64,000 nt of DNA, taken from assembly GCF_001613085.1 (NCBI RefSeq), contig NZ_BDBR01000017.1, positions 62,001-126,000 on the forward strand, in the 5' to 3' direction. Both the position numbers and the translations under genes were made by a program. Each line of letters begins with the position of its first letter. Positions within the stretch are counted from its first letter, which is position 1. This document shows, piece by piece, positions 16,450 through 24,636 of the stretch. The notes beneath the pieces were generated by a model. The model saw only the letters and a list, made by a program, of their open reading frames with translations. It searched no databases and was not told the origin of the DNA. This stretch comes from Nocardia salmonicida NBRC 13393. GTDB taxonomy: Bacteria; Actinomycetota; Actinomycetes; Mycobacteriales; Mycobacteriaceae.

Positions 16450-16856
16450 GGATCGGTGAACTTGCCACGGCGAGCGGCACGACGGCAAAGACCATTCGAT
16501 TCTATGAAGGCCAAGGCCTCATTCCCGAGCCCGCCCGGACTCCAGGCGGATACCGCGACTACGGCCCCGATCAGATCACCCGGCTGCGGTTCATCCGACG
16601 AATGCAGGCGGCGGGGCTTTCGTTGACCGAGGTCAGGCAGGTGCTCGCCATCATCGATCGCGACCAAGCGCCCTGCGGCCATGTCGAGCAGCTTCTGCGG
16701 TCGCGACTTGCGCAGGTCCGTACCAAGATCTCAGACCTCGTCATGCTGGAATCTCATCTCGCGGCCCTCCTGGCCGCCGTCGGAGGCGAGCACAGTGCCA
16801 ACGGTCCCGGCGAAACGTCGATACGCGACATTCTGCCCGGTCGACCCCGTGCTTGA
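16446..16856 (+). CDS. MerR-family metal-responsive regulator (copy 2)
   Basis: A 136-residue MerR protein starting MRIGELATASGTTAKTIRFYE with AGGAGGTGCGGGG before the ATG. Cys77 in QAPCGHVE is retained. Unlike copies 1 and 3 it lacks the C-terminal CWI(L/I)E segment and its second Cys, so its metal site must differ. It lies between the dyad at 16329 and the DUF2752 gene. Confidence 0.87.
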   Translation: MRIGELATASGTTAKTIRFYEGQGLIPEPARTPGGYRDYGPDQITRLRFIRRMQAAGLSLTEVRQVLAIIDRDQAPCGHVEQLLRSRLAQVRTKISDLVMLESHLAALLAAVGGEHSANGPGETSIRDILPGRPRA

Positions 16857-16933
16857 CCTTCACCTAGGGGAAGGTTTCAGCGTCTCCGCGTTCGGCGAAC
16901 GAGTTTTCGTATCCAGTACTAGGCAAGGAATCG

Positions 16934-17386
16934 ATGATGACAGACCGGTCGATAGCCCCTGACACAGCCGCCCGGCGCGGCGGTGACCGGTTGCTGTGGC
17001 TCACGGTGTCCGCCGTGGTGATCGCGGTCGCCGCCACCGCATTGCGGGTGGTCGGGGTGCCGTCGGTGGATCTGCATGGACCGACGCATTTCCTCGGGCT
17101 CATGGACCCTTTCTGCGGCGGAACGCGGGCCACCTACCTGTTACTCGCCGGCGATGTGTCCGAGTCGCTTCGCTACAACCCGGGCGTCCTCGTCCTCGCC
17201 ACAGTTGTTGTCCTTGCGCTGGCCCGCGGCGCGGTCGGCGTGCTCACCGGCCACTGGTTGCAGATCGCGTTGCGTCCCGGCATGGGCCGGGCATTGCGGA
17301 TCGTCCTCGGGGTTGCGGTGCTGGCGTTGTGGGTGCGTCAGCAGATCAACGCGGACCTGCTGACGCAACCCTGGCCGGTCCCGTAA
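16934..17386 (+). CDS. DUF2752 membrane protein (copy 1)
   Basis: A 150-residue membrane protein with three predicted helices and the DUF2752 signature MDPFCGGTRATYLLLAGD near residues 58-75. The function is unknown. It converges on the CopZ gene, whose stop is the next base. A paralogue is at 47332 next to metal module B, with the same MDPFCGGTR motif, so the association with the DUF6153/SafE/CopZ genes is repeated. Confidence 0.85.
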   Translation: MMTDRSIAPDTAARRGGDRLLWLTVSAVVIAVAATALRVVGVPSVDLHGPTHFLGLMDPFCGGTRATYLLLAGDVSESLRYNPGVLVLATVVVLALARGAVGVLTGHWLQIALRPGMGRALRIVLGVAVLALWVRQQINADLLTQPWPVP

Positions 17387-17602
17387 CTATCCGTCGACTA
17401 CCGCGGTGTAGCCGAGCTCGGTGATCGCGGCGATCACGTCGTCGGGGGTGGTGATCGTGGCATCGAGCTCCACGGTGCTGCGGCCCTTCTTCATCGAGGT
17501 TTGTGTGCTGGTCACGCCGGGCAGGTCCTCGAGGGTGTCGTCGATGAGCAGTGCGCAACTGCCGCAGTGCATGCCTTCGATCCGGAAGATGTGGGTTGTC
17601 AT
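17387..17602 (-). CDS. copZ: CopZ-like heavy-metal-associated (HMA) chaperone (copy 1)
   Basis: A 71-residue HMA domain with GMHCGSC near residues 10-16, the Cu(I)-binding site of copper chaperones, and the usual end DVIAAITELGYTA. It starts 14 bases after the SafE-cupredoxin gene and is nearly identical in layout to the copy at 45400. It probably passes copper to or from its membrane neighbour or a P-type ATPase. Confidence 0.9.
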   Translation of the reverse strand: MTTHIFRIEGMHCGSCALLIDDTLEDLPGVTSTQTSMKKGRSTVELDATITTPDDVIAAITELGYTAVVDG

Positions 17603-17616
17603 GCGGAGTTGTCCCT

Positions 17617-18702
17617 TCAGAGAATGGTGATCATGCCCGAGTACATGCCCATGCCGCAGGTGTAGTCCAAGCGGCCGGGCTGCAAAGTGCCCAGGTCGAT
17701 GCGAGTTTCGCCGCTGGTCGGCAGCGTCTTGGTGATGCCGAGGCTCGGGAAAACCATCGACCGGATACATCCCTGGGTGCCGCTGGTCTTGACGACGACT
17801 GTGGTCGGCACGCCCGAGACGGCTTCGATATTCGCCGGACTGTAGGAGCCGGTCTTCGCGGTGATCGTCAGAGTCTGCACGCCGTCGGCGACGATGGCGG
17901 CCGAGGCATCCGCCGCCGGCGGTTCGAATCCGATCGACTCCCCGATCCGGCTGGCCGCCAACGGCGAGCCGGCGAGTTCCAGGCCTCCATTGAGGGTGTA
18001 GAAGCCCATCGCGAGCACTACGAGACCGGTGGCCAGGGTCAATCGGCCCTGCCACACGGTGGCCGCGACTCGGGCGGCGTATCCGAGGACCGCGAACAGC
18101 GGACTGGTACCCAGCACGAAGACCGCCATGATCGCCGCACCCCACCACGGTGACCCCGACGCCAAAGCCAGCGCTTCCACCGACAGGGTGACTCCGCACG
18201 GGATCAGCACCGTCAATACACCCAACACTGCCGGCGCCATCGCGGCCTGTGAACGCGCCCGCTTGCGCAGTACCCGCATCCAGGACGCGGGTGGTTCGAT
18301 CACGATGCCCCGGAATCCCGGCACGCCCAGTTGCGCGAGACCGAAGGCGATGATCAGCAGTCCGGCCCCGATCTGCAGCCAGGTCCGCGCACCGGTCGAC
18401 AACTGCACGGCACCACCCACCGCACCCAGCACCGCACCGAGCACGGTGTGCGAGGCCAGTTTCCCGGCGAGGAAACCGCCGACCGGGGCGAGATCGTCGG
18501 CCACGCGCCGGTGCCAGCCCGGCTCCGTTGTCGATGTCGCAGTCGGGTCGGCGGAGGCTCCCGCGGTGGACGGCGCCGTGGCGACCACTGATGTCGCGGC
18601 GCGCTGGCGGGTGATCAAGCCGGTGAGCAGGCCGCCTTGCACGGCGGCACAGGACACACCACCGGCGAACAAGCCGGTGACGAGAACAGGAACAAGATTC
18701 AC
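17617..18702 (-). CDS. SafE/UreH-type membrane protein with C-terminal cupredoxin domain (copy 1)
   Basis: A 361-residue protein. It starts MNLVPVLVTGLFAGGVSCAAVQGGLL and has about six helices of the TauE/SafE/UreH-like type with PCGVTLSVEALALASGS. A C-terminal cupredoxin of about 85 residues follows with GCIRSMVFPSLG and YTCGMGMYSG, supplying two Cys and Met ligands. The GTG at 18702 has AGGAG 8 bases upstream; longer frames lack a site. Known relatives pair this membrane domain with metal domains, so copper transfer across the membrane is inferred. The neighbouring copZ supports that. Paralogue at 45631. Confidence 0.82.
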   Translation of the reverse strand: MNLVPVLVTGLFAGGVSCAAVQGGLLTGLITRQRAATSVVATAPSTAGASADPTATSTTEPGWHRRVADDLAPVGGFLAGKLASHTVLGAVLGAVGGAVQLSTGARTWLQIGAGLLIIAFGLAQLGVPGFRGIVIEPPASWMRVLRKRARSQAAMAPAVLGVLTVLIPCGVTLSVEALALASGSPWWGAAIMAVFVLGTSPLFAVLGYAARVAATVWQGRLTLATGLVVLAMGFYTLNGGLELAGSPLAASRIGESIGFEPPAADASAAIVADGVQTLTITAKTGSYSPANIEAVSGVPTTVVVKTSGTQGCIRSMVFPSLGITKTLPTSGETRIDLGTLQPGRLDYTCGMGMYSGMITIL

Positions 18703-18818
18703 AAAGACTCCTGCGAGGAGAGGGAAGAGAACGGCATGAGTGACCGCACCGACGACGAAGCCGTCGGTGCGGAACCCGAGACGGTCGCTACATCCGACAC
18801 ATCCCGGGCGAGTGCTCT

Positions 18819-19286
18819 CTATGTCCGCAACACGCAGAGTTGCGCCAAAGTCGGTGCACGCGGCAGGACCGCCCGCACCCCTGTCATCCCCACATCCTGA
18901 GCCTGCAGCAGCACAGTGGCGACGACTCCTCGACGCGCAAAGACGAACGCCGCCAGCAACGCCAGGAATGCCGCCAAGCACGCCATCACCAGGCCCACCG
19001 GCGGCGCAGGCGCGGCATCATCGGCCATCGTCATCGGCGAATCGGACGCATTGACGCCCGTCCCGGAACCGAGGCCGTGGTCATGCTCGTGCGGGCCGGG
19101 ATCACTGGCCACTGTGTCGCACTGACCCGCCGCGCCATCGAGCACGACGACCGACTGCACCATCCCCATCGGCATACCGGTCTGACACTGCGCCCCGTGC
19201 ACGAGGGCGATCCCGACGAACGCCGACAGCACCACCGCGAGCCGCAGCAGCGCGGCCCGTCGGGGAATCATCGGCGCGAAGATCAC
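18819..19286 (-). CDS. DUF6153-like exported/membrane protein (copy 1)
   Basis: A 155-residue protein with an N-terminal hydrophobic helix, a Cys/Met/His-containing middle (GAQCQTGMPMG, GPHEHDHGLG), a second helix (about 97-118) and the C-terminal end LAQLCVLRT. The same LC(V/I)LRT end occurs at 24112 and 46814. The GTG start lies 6 bases after a TAGTAT -10-like hexamer, fitting a leaderless transcript. It precedes the SafE-cupredoxin gene by 116 bases and probably leads that operon. Role unknown; metal handling is inferred. Confidence 0.72.
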   Translation of the reverse strand: MIFAPMIPRRAALLRLAVVLSAFVGIALVHGAQCQTGMPMGMVQSVVVLDGAAGQCDTVASDPGPHEHDHGLGSGTGVNASDSPMTMADDAAPAPPVGLVMACLAAFLALLAAFVFARRGVVATVLLQAQDVGMTGVRAVLPRAPTLAQLCVLRT

Positions 19287-19295
19287 GCGGCGATA

Positions 19296-19314
19296 CTACT
19301 AAGCGATTCGGTAG
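19296..19314 (-). promoter_or_regulatory. CTAC-N11-GTAG dyad (BlaI/CopY-like box) at the DUF6153 copy 1 promoter
   Basis: On the minus strand CTAC and GTAG are separated by 11 bases, and the right half overlaps TAGTAT, 6 bases before the GTG start. The 47.3 kb paralogous promoter has the same arrangement (CTAC-N8-TTAGTAGTAT). Confidence 0.65.
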
Positions 19315-19603
19315 GTCGCGCGGACAGCTCGCAACACCACGAATATCAGGTTCGGAGGCCTGGGTACTCAACAACTCGCTCGCCGCCGCCGCCAACCCCA
19401 CCAACGCGTTCTCAGTAGCGATTCCCGAGGGCTCTTCCAGCCGTGCCTCGTCACTCTGAAAGTGGCGCTTGACCAGCTGTTTACTGACATCTCGTGACGA
19501 ATGCTACTGACACGAGTGACGAATCCCCAGGTCGCCAACTGACATCGAGATGACGAATCTCACATCGATCCACACGCGTCCCGCGTGACAGTCCCATCCT
19601 GAA
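19315..19603. repeat. Three spaced direct repeats in a gene-free stretch
   Basis: Three near-copies share ACTGACA at one end and TGACGAAT at the other: 19483-19502, 19506-19524 and 19538-19558. The flanking minus-strand sequence 19330-19480 reads as a short open frame (SDEARLEEPSGIATENA and on) without start or recognised family. Repeats of this kind occur at ends of IS elements, so this may be an IS remnant; that is an inference. Confidence 0.5.
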
Positions 19604-19627
19604 CCTTCCAGTAAGATGGAATGTCAA
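19604..19627. promoter_or_regulatory. MerR-type dyad upstream of MerR copy 3
   Basis: TTCCAGTAAGATGGAA is a looser version of the dyads at 13.1 and 16.3 kb. On the minus strand a consensus TTGACA (19627-19622) is followed by a 19-base spacer and TCAGGA; on the plus strand the hexamers are weaker. Confidence 0.55.
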
Positions 19628-19651
19628 GGGGCGGATCCGAGGGAGTATGCG

Positions 19652-20098
19652 ATGAAGATCGGTGAACTGGCCGCAGCGGGCGGGGTCACGACGAAAACGA
19701 TCCGGTTCTACGAGGGCGAAGGCTTGATGCCCGAACCGGACCGCACCCCGACCGGCTACCGCGACTACAGCTCCGAGCACCTGGCCCGGTTGCAGTTCAT
19801 CCGCCGCGCCCAAGCGGCCGGGCTGAGTCTGCGCGAAGCCGGTCAGATCCTGTCCGTCCACGACCGCGGCGAACAACCCTGCGGCCATGTCCAAGCCATC
19901 CTCAGCGAGCGCCTCGACCAGGTCCGTGCACAAATCGCCGAACTCATCACCCTCGAAGCCCACCTGCAAACACTGCTGGACACTTCCCGCACCGACCAGC
20001 CCACCAGCCACGACGACTCCACCGTCTGCTGGATCATCGAATCCAACATCGCGGTGTCGAACGACCAACCGCTCGACGCCGACCGTTCGGTCATGTGA
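19652..20098 (+). CDS. MerR-family metal-responsive regulator (copy 3)
   Basis: A 148-residue MerR protein starting MKIGELAAAGGVTTKTIRFYE after GAGGGAGTATGCG. Cys77 (EQPCGHVQ) and Cys126 (CWIIES) match copy 1, so these two probably sense the same kind of metal. It is the only gene reading away from the dyad at 19604; the metal module A operon lies on the opposite strand to its left. Confidence 0.88.
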   Translation: MKIGELAAAGGVTTKTIRFYEGEGLMPEPDRTPTGYRDYSSEHLARLQFIRRAQAAGLSLREAGQILSVHDRGEQPCGHVQAILSERLDQVRAQIAELITLEAHLQTLLDTSRTDQPTSHDDSTVCWIIESNIAVSNDQPLDADRSVM

Positions 20099-20171
20099 GC
20101 GAAGCAGGCTCAGCTCCTCCAGGTGGTGGAGTTGGCAAGTGAGAGTTGCTCTCGCTCATCGAAGTTGGCCA

Positions 20172-20297
20172 CCAGACGGCGTGCAGGTAGTCCGTGACCC
20201 AGGATCGCGGCCAATCCGCCGGCCTTCACAGATCGACCCCGTCGGCCTGCTGGCGGGGAACGGCGTAGTCACCGAACAGCATTGGGGCACCGGATGA
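20172..20297 (+). pseudogene. Remnant of an M23 endopeptidase C-terminus
   Basis: The reading frame ending at TGA 20295-20297 contains PDGVQV, then SQIDPVGLLAGNGVVTEQHWG. This aligns with the end of the M23 peptidase at 49247 (DGVKIDPLPWMASKGIVMEQHWG). No start, catalytic His or upstream domain remains. The rest of the stretch 20100-20343 has no supported gene. Confidence 0.6.
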
Positions 20298-20343
20298 TCG
20301 TCGGCCGACCGTATCGGAGGTACTCTGCTGGGTCGGCACGGTG

Positions 20344-21147
20344 TCATATCGGCAGCACGACCGCGGTGACGAATTCATTGCGCAGCCAGCCGATGAACAC
20401 CGACCACACACCGCTGACCAGCGCCGCGCCCACCAGGATCAGCATGACGCCACCGGCGATCTGGATGGTCCGGGAATGTCGGCGCAACCAGCCGACACCA
20501 CGCAAGGCCTTCGCGGAGCCGAAGCCGAGAACGATGAACGGTGATCCGAGTCCGACGCAGTAGGCGACGATCAGCGCCACGCCGCGCGCGGCGGTCGTGC
20601 CTTCGGTTCCGGCGGCGACCGAGAGGACTCCCGCAAGAGTCGGCCCCAGACAGGGCGTCCACCCCAACCCGAACACTCCCCCGAGCAAGGGCGCTCCGGC
20701 AAGCGAGGAGATCCGCAACGGGGCGAAGCGGGTGTCCTTCTGCAGCGCCGGGATGAGCCCGACAAAGGTCAGCCCCATCACGATCGTGACCACTCCACCG
20801 ATGCGTTGGAGCAGATCCTCGTTGATCCGCAACGCTCCGATCACCCCGAACACCGACGCGGTGGCAAGGACGAACACGACGGTGAACCCGGCGACGAACA
20901 GTGCCGCCGCGCCGGCCACCCGCCAGCGGTCGCCACCCGAGCCCGGCTCATCGGCGCCCCCAGGTGAGGTGCTGGCACCGGAAACACCGGCGAGGTAGGA
21001 CAGATACCCGGGCACCAACGGGACAATACACGGCGAGGCGAACGAGACCAGCCCGGCGAGTACGCAGGCAGCGAGCGCGAGCAGCAGCGGCCCGGTCGCG
21101 GCGGCAGTCTGAAAACTGGTGCCGATCCCCTGGGCGAGCGCCGTCAT
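20344..21147 (-). CDS. ccdA: Cytochrome c biogenesis/thiol-disulfide transporter CcdA
   Basis: A 267-residue six-helix CcdA with the paired single-Cys motifs SFASPCIVPLVPGYLSYLAG and LGWTPCLGPT. It carries electrons from cytosolic thioredoxin to extracytoplasmic thioredoxin-fold proteins. The ATG overlaps the stop of the TlpA-like gene upstream, which is its likely client. The gene is the last of the run 22447-20344. Confidence 0.93.
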   Translation of the reverse strand: MTALAQGIGTSFQTAAATGPLLLALAACVLAGLVSFASPCIVPLVPGYLSYLAGVSGASTSPGGADEPGSGGDRWRVAGAAALFVAGFTVVFVLATASVFGVIGALRINEDLLQRIGGVVTIVMGLTFVGLIPALQKDTRFAPLRISSLAGAPLLGGVFGLGWTPCLGPTLAGVLSVAAGTEGTTAARGVALIVAYCVGLGSPFIVLGFGSAKALRGVGWLRRHSRTIQIAGGVMLILVGAALVSGVWSVFIGWLRNEFVTAVVLPI

Positions 21148-21797
21148 CGTCCTGCCGCCACACGCTCGATCACCGGTTGCAGATCCTCTGCCAGCAGGGC
21201 ACGCAGGAACACGGCCGCTACCCGGTGCTGCCGATCCAGAATCAAAGTGGATGGGATGACGCTGGTGGGATAGCTGCCGCCGAGCGCGATCAGCGTCCGC
21301 ATCGAGGGGTCATAAATCGACGGGTAGCCAACTTTGTAGTCGATGACGAAATCCTGGGCTTTGTCACGCTGGGGATCGCGGACGTTTATCCCCAGAAACT
21401 GCACTCCCATGTTCTTGGTGGCCGCGTATACGCGTTCGAGGTCGTCGGCTTCAGCGCGGCACGGCCCACACCATTGACCCCACAGGTTGATCACCACCAC
21501 CTGCCCGGCATAGTCGGCCACCGACACAACCTTGTCTTCGGCCATGAGGTCGGGCCCCGACAAGACCCCGATCTGCCCGCGAGACTCCGGCGGATCGTAG
21601 AAGATGTCGGTCTGCCCACCCGGCGAAACGAAATCGAACGTGCCACCACCGGTCGCGACCGAATCGGAGCCCGAGGCGCAACCGGTCACCGTGATCACCG
21701 AGCAGATACCCAGGGCGAGCACGGTGATCAACCGGGATCGCCGAGCTCGAGTTGGAGTGGGTCGTGCGGTCGTTCGCGTGCCTTGTCGCTGGATCAT
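21144..21797 (-). CDS. TlpA/ResA-like thioredoxin lipoprotein
   Basis: A 217-residue lipoprotein. Its signal ends at the lipobox TVTGC with Cys40. The thioredoxin domain has WGQWCGPC (Cys110 and Cys113) and PTSVIPSTLILD with the cis-Pro region. It reduces extracytoplasmic disulfides using electrons from CcdA, to which it is translationally coupled. Confidence 0.92.
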   Translation of the reverse strand: MIQRQGTRTTARPTPTRARRSRLITVLALGICSVITVTGCASGSDSVATGGGTFDFVSPGGQTDIFYDPPESRGQIGVLSGPDLMAEDKVVSVADYAGQVVVINLWGQWCGPCRAEADDLERVYAATKNMGVQFLGINVRDPQRDKAQDFVIDYKVGYPSIYDPSMRTLIALGGSYPTSVIPSTLILDRQHRVAAVFLRALLAEDLQPVIERVAAGR

Positions 21798-22447
21798 CGG
21801 GTCATCTCACTGATCGCGGCCCGAATCTGGGCAGGGTTGTCGAACACAGCGGGTGTAGTGATGCGCGCGACCGAACCATCCGGCTGGACAAGAAAACTCA
21901 GCGGCAACACCGGGGGCGCGGACAATGCCCCGCGCACGTCGCCGGAATCGACGAACGACGCGTAGCTGGCGCCCAGTGCTGTCAGCAGATCCAGGGCCAC
22001 GACAGGGTTGTCTTGCACGTTGATCCCCACGACGCGAACCGAACCGGGCTCGTTCGCGTACGCATCGAGCACGGGAATCTCTTCTCGACACGGCCCACAC
22101 CAGGATGCCCAGAGATTGATCAAGGTCGGTTCACCACTGAGCGCGGCGCCGAGGTCGACCACGTCGGTCGACCCGAGACACCGCGCCGAGACGCCGCGCA
22201 AGTCGGCGTCGGCGGGCGGCGATACGGCGGGAGTCGGGCAACGCCGCAGTTGGGCCAGGCCCGCGTGCCCCACCTCGGGAGCGCTCACGGCGGAGCCGGT
22301 GACCGTATCCGCCGACGCACCTGGTTGCCCGAATCGGGTCTGCGACGAAGCTGATCGCGGCCAGATCGCCACGATCAACGCGACAATCACCAGCAGGACA
22401 ACGATCAGCCATCGAGTAGTCGGCTGTACGCGCGATATCTTCTCCAT
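21794..22447 (-). CDS. TlpA/ResA-like membrane-anchored thioredoxin
   Basis: A 217-residue protein with an N-terminal anchor (about 12-30) and a thioredoxin domain with WASWCGPC (Cys117, Cys120) and LPLSFLVQPDG. It has extra Cys at 70 and 90. The ATG at 22447 is chosen because the upstream in-frame starts (22456, 22471) sit inside a 33-bp palindrome that is likely the operator. Its stop overlaps the next TlpA gene by 4 bases. Confidence 0.88.
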   Translation of the reverse strand: MEKISRVQPTTRWLIVVLLVIVALIVAIWPRSASSQTRFGQPGASADTVTGSAVSAPEVGHAGLAQLRRCPTPAVSPPADADLRGVSARCLGSTDVVDLGAALSGEPTLINLWASWCGPCREEIPVLDAYANEPGSVRVVGINVQDNPVVALDLLTALGASYASFVDSGDVRGALSAPPVLPLSFLVQPDGSVARITTPAVFDNPAQIRAAISEMTR

Positions 22448-22453
22448 TATCAC

Positions 22454-22486
22454 CACCCGTCTACTATGCATCGTAGTAGACGGGTG
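22454..22486. promoter_or_regulatory. 33-bp palindrome with 13-bp perfect arms (BlaI/CopY-like box)
   Basis: CACCCGTCTACTA and TAGTAGACGGGTG are perfect inverted arms around a 7-base centre. Within it, CTAC (22461-22464) and GTAG (22476-22479) have the N11 spacing shared with four other sites. It overlaps the 5' end of the TlpA-like gene at 22447. Confidence 0.75.
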
Positions 22487-22510
22487 AGTGGCGCGGATCG
22501 GCGCCCACCT

Positions 22511-23158
22511 TCACAGCAGCGTGCTCCAGTAGCTCCAGAAGCGGATGCCGATCAACGACACGATCGTGAGAGCCCACACGGTGAGAACGACCCCGTGGTA
22601 GTCGGCTATGACGTCGGCCAGCCCCCGAGCAGCGGCGGGGACAGGGAGATCACCCACCACGACGTTGCGCAGGGTGACGTAACCGAAGATCGGGATCGTC
22701 ACCGCCCATACCACCATGCAGTACGGGCACAAGGCCCCGATGCTGTACAGCGTGTGGTAGATCAACCAGTGCACGAACACCACGCCGAAGCCGACACCGG
22801 CCTGCAGTCCCAACCAGAACCAGCGCTGAAACCGTGCTCCGGCCAGCAGCCCGGCACCCACAGTGGTGACGACCGCGAACCCGGCGATCCCCAACACGGA
22901 ATTGGGGAGACCGAACGCCGCCGCCTGCGGGCTGTCCATGACCGACCCGCAGGACACGATGGGGTTCAGACTGCAGCTCGGCACATAGGAGGGATCCCGC
23001 AGTCGCGCCATCTTCTCTACGGTGAGCACACTCGCGGCCACCGTGCCGAGGAGACCACCGATCAGCAACAGCCAGGGCAGCAGCCGCGGGAACGGGTCCC
23101 GATAGTCCCTTCTCCGAGTCGGCGTGGCGATGCTTGCCTCACTTGGCGAGTGCGGCAT
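22511..23158 (-). CDS. Vitamin K epoxide reductase (VKOR) family protein
   Basis: A 215-residue membrane protein with loop cysteines at 62 and 70 (SCSLNPIVSCGS) and the active-site CPYC at 144-147. Bacterial VKOR reoxidises DsbA-like proteins, passing electrons to quinone. It overlaps the DsbA gene by 20 bases, forming a complete oxidative-folding pair as in mycobacteria and relatives. Confidence 0.93.
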   Translation of the reverse strand: MPHSPSEASIATPTRRRDYRDPFPRLLPWLLLIGGLLGTVAASVLTVEKMARLRDPSYVPSCSLNPIVSCGSVMDSPQAAAFGLPNSVLGIAGFAVVTTVGAGLLAGARFQRWFWLGLQAGVGFGVVFVHWLIYHTLYSIGALCPYCMVVWAVTIPIFGYVTLRNVVVGDLPVPAAARGLADVIADYHGVVLTVWALTIVSLIGIRFWSYWSTLL

Positions 23159-23867
23159 CGATGGCCTCGATGAAGTCTTCGGTAGAGCGCGGTTGGAGTT
23201 TGACACCGTCGAGGAAGAAGGTGGGCGTTCCCTGCACACCGAGGGTTCGGCCGTCGGCGACGTCGTCCTTGATTCGTTGCAGGGTGGCAGGATCGCTGTA
23301 GGCGGTGTCCCATTGCGTCATGTTCAAACCGAGTTCGCTGGCGAAGCCGCGGAAGACGTCGTCCTTCGGAACGCGCTGCTCGGCCCACTCGGTCTGTGTT
23401 TCATACATCTTCTTGTACATCGCCTCGAACGCGCCCTGCCCGGCGGCGGCCTCCACTGCCCGTGCCGCGCGTTCGGCGTTGAAATGCGACGGGATCGGGA
23501 AGTAGCGCACGACGAATGTCACTCGCCCGCTGTAGGTTTCGCGAAGTTGCTCGACGAAGGGAAACGCCGCGCCGCAGGCCTCGCATTCGAAGTCGAGAAA
23601 TTCCACCAGCGTGACCTTGCCGTCGCCGACGGGACCGACCCGATGACTGTTGTCGCGGACGAGCACGCTCTGAATGTCGGCCCCCGCGACGGGCTGGCCC
23701 TTCTCGGAGCCGGAGTTGATCGCGACGATCACGGCGGCCACCGCGACGAAGACTGCAACGATCACGGCCGAGATCATCAAGTTTCGCGCTCGGCGAGAGA
23801 CTCGTTTGTCCGGGGTTGACGTGTTCATACGCTGGGCCTCGCCAGCCTTGCTCTGTCTTTGCGGCAT
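23139..23867 (-). CDS. DsbA-family thiol oxidase (membrane-anchored)
   Basis: A 242-residue protein with a membrane helix at about 30-50 and a DsbA fold: active-site CEAC at Cys95-Cys98 (DFECEACGAA), and VQGTPTFFLDG with the cis-Pro. It oxidises cysteines of exported proteins and is recycled by the overlapping VKOR. The ATG at 23867 has AAGGA upstream; ATG 23828 is an alternative with a weaker site. Confidence 0.92.
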   Translation of the reverse strand: MPQRQSKAGEAQRMNTSTPDKRVSRRARNLMISAVIVAVFVAVAAVIVAINSGSEKGQPVAGADIQSVLVRDNSHRVGPVGDGKVTLVEFLDFECEACGAAFPFVEQLRETYSGRVTFVVRYFPIPSHFNAERAARAVEAAAGQGAFEAMYKKMYETQTEWAEQRVPKDDVFRGFASELGLNMTQWDTAYSDPATLQRIKDDVADGRTLGVQGTPTFFLDGVKLQPRSTEDFIEAIDAALAK

Positions 23868-24111
23868 GTCGGTTCCTTACTATTTTCCGAAAGCGGGAAT
23901 GTCGGACGGGTCTCGGTGCGCGCGGTTTCCCGCCATAGAGGGCGCATCCGATGCCGACGACAGAGACCGCTCGCTATGGATGACGGTGATGGGCAGTTTG
24001 CCGTGCGTCGAACACGACACGGCCGCGTCAAGCAGTTGCCCCGAATGGTGCGTCGGCGGTGCCGACTGCGGATGCCGACAACATTAGGACGCACCGAGAG
24101 AAGGCCTGCTC

Positions 24112-24564
24112 CTATGTGCGCAACACGCAGAGCATGGCCAAGCTGTGCGCGTGGCAGCGCCGCTGAATGTTGCGCGGGCGCGGCCCCGCGCGTGCCGGTA
24201 CAACAAGGATCGGACGGGCGCGGGCTGGCCGAGCCACGGCGAACAACACGCGCAGGAGCAGAATCACACACAGCCCGAGCACTCCGACCGGAGCCGCCGG
24301 CCCCAGCACGGCGCCGGCGAGAAGATCAGCGCCAGCGTCGAGGTCGTCCGCCACTTCCGACGCTGACGGAGCAGAAGTGCCCTCCTCGCTGACAGCAGCT
24401 GACGACACATTGATGGTCGCGCACCGCATGTCATGACCGAAGGCGCGAACCTCATCCGCGCACGGTGAAGTCTGCATCATCGCCAGTCCCACCAGAGCTG
24501 CCAACACCGCGGTCAACCGCGCGAGTCCCACTCGCACAGCTACACCGCGACGCCTGCTCTGCAC
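24112..24564 (-). CDS. DUF6153-like exported/membrane protein (copy 2)
   Basis: A 150-residue protein with the same architecture as the copies at 18819 and 46814: an N-terminal hydrophobic helix, a Cys-containing loop (TSPCADEVRAFGHDMRCA), a second helix around 86-110, a basic stretch and the end LAMLCVLRT. The start is GTG. No SafE or CopZ gene follows it here, unlike the other two. Role unknown. Confidence 0.7.
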   Translation of the reverse strand: MQSRRRGVAVRVGLARLTAVLAALVGLAMMQTSPCADEVRAFGHDMRCATINVSSAAVSEEGTSAPSASEVADDLDAGADLLAGAVLGPAAPVGVLGLCVILLLRVLFAVARPARARPILVVPARAGPRPRNIQRRCHAHSLAMLCVLRT

Positions 24565-24636
24565 GCCGCCAGGGTAATAGATGATCCGAAACCGCCCAGA
24601 CGACCGGGCCGACGACTACTCGCGACAGACGACTGC

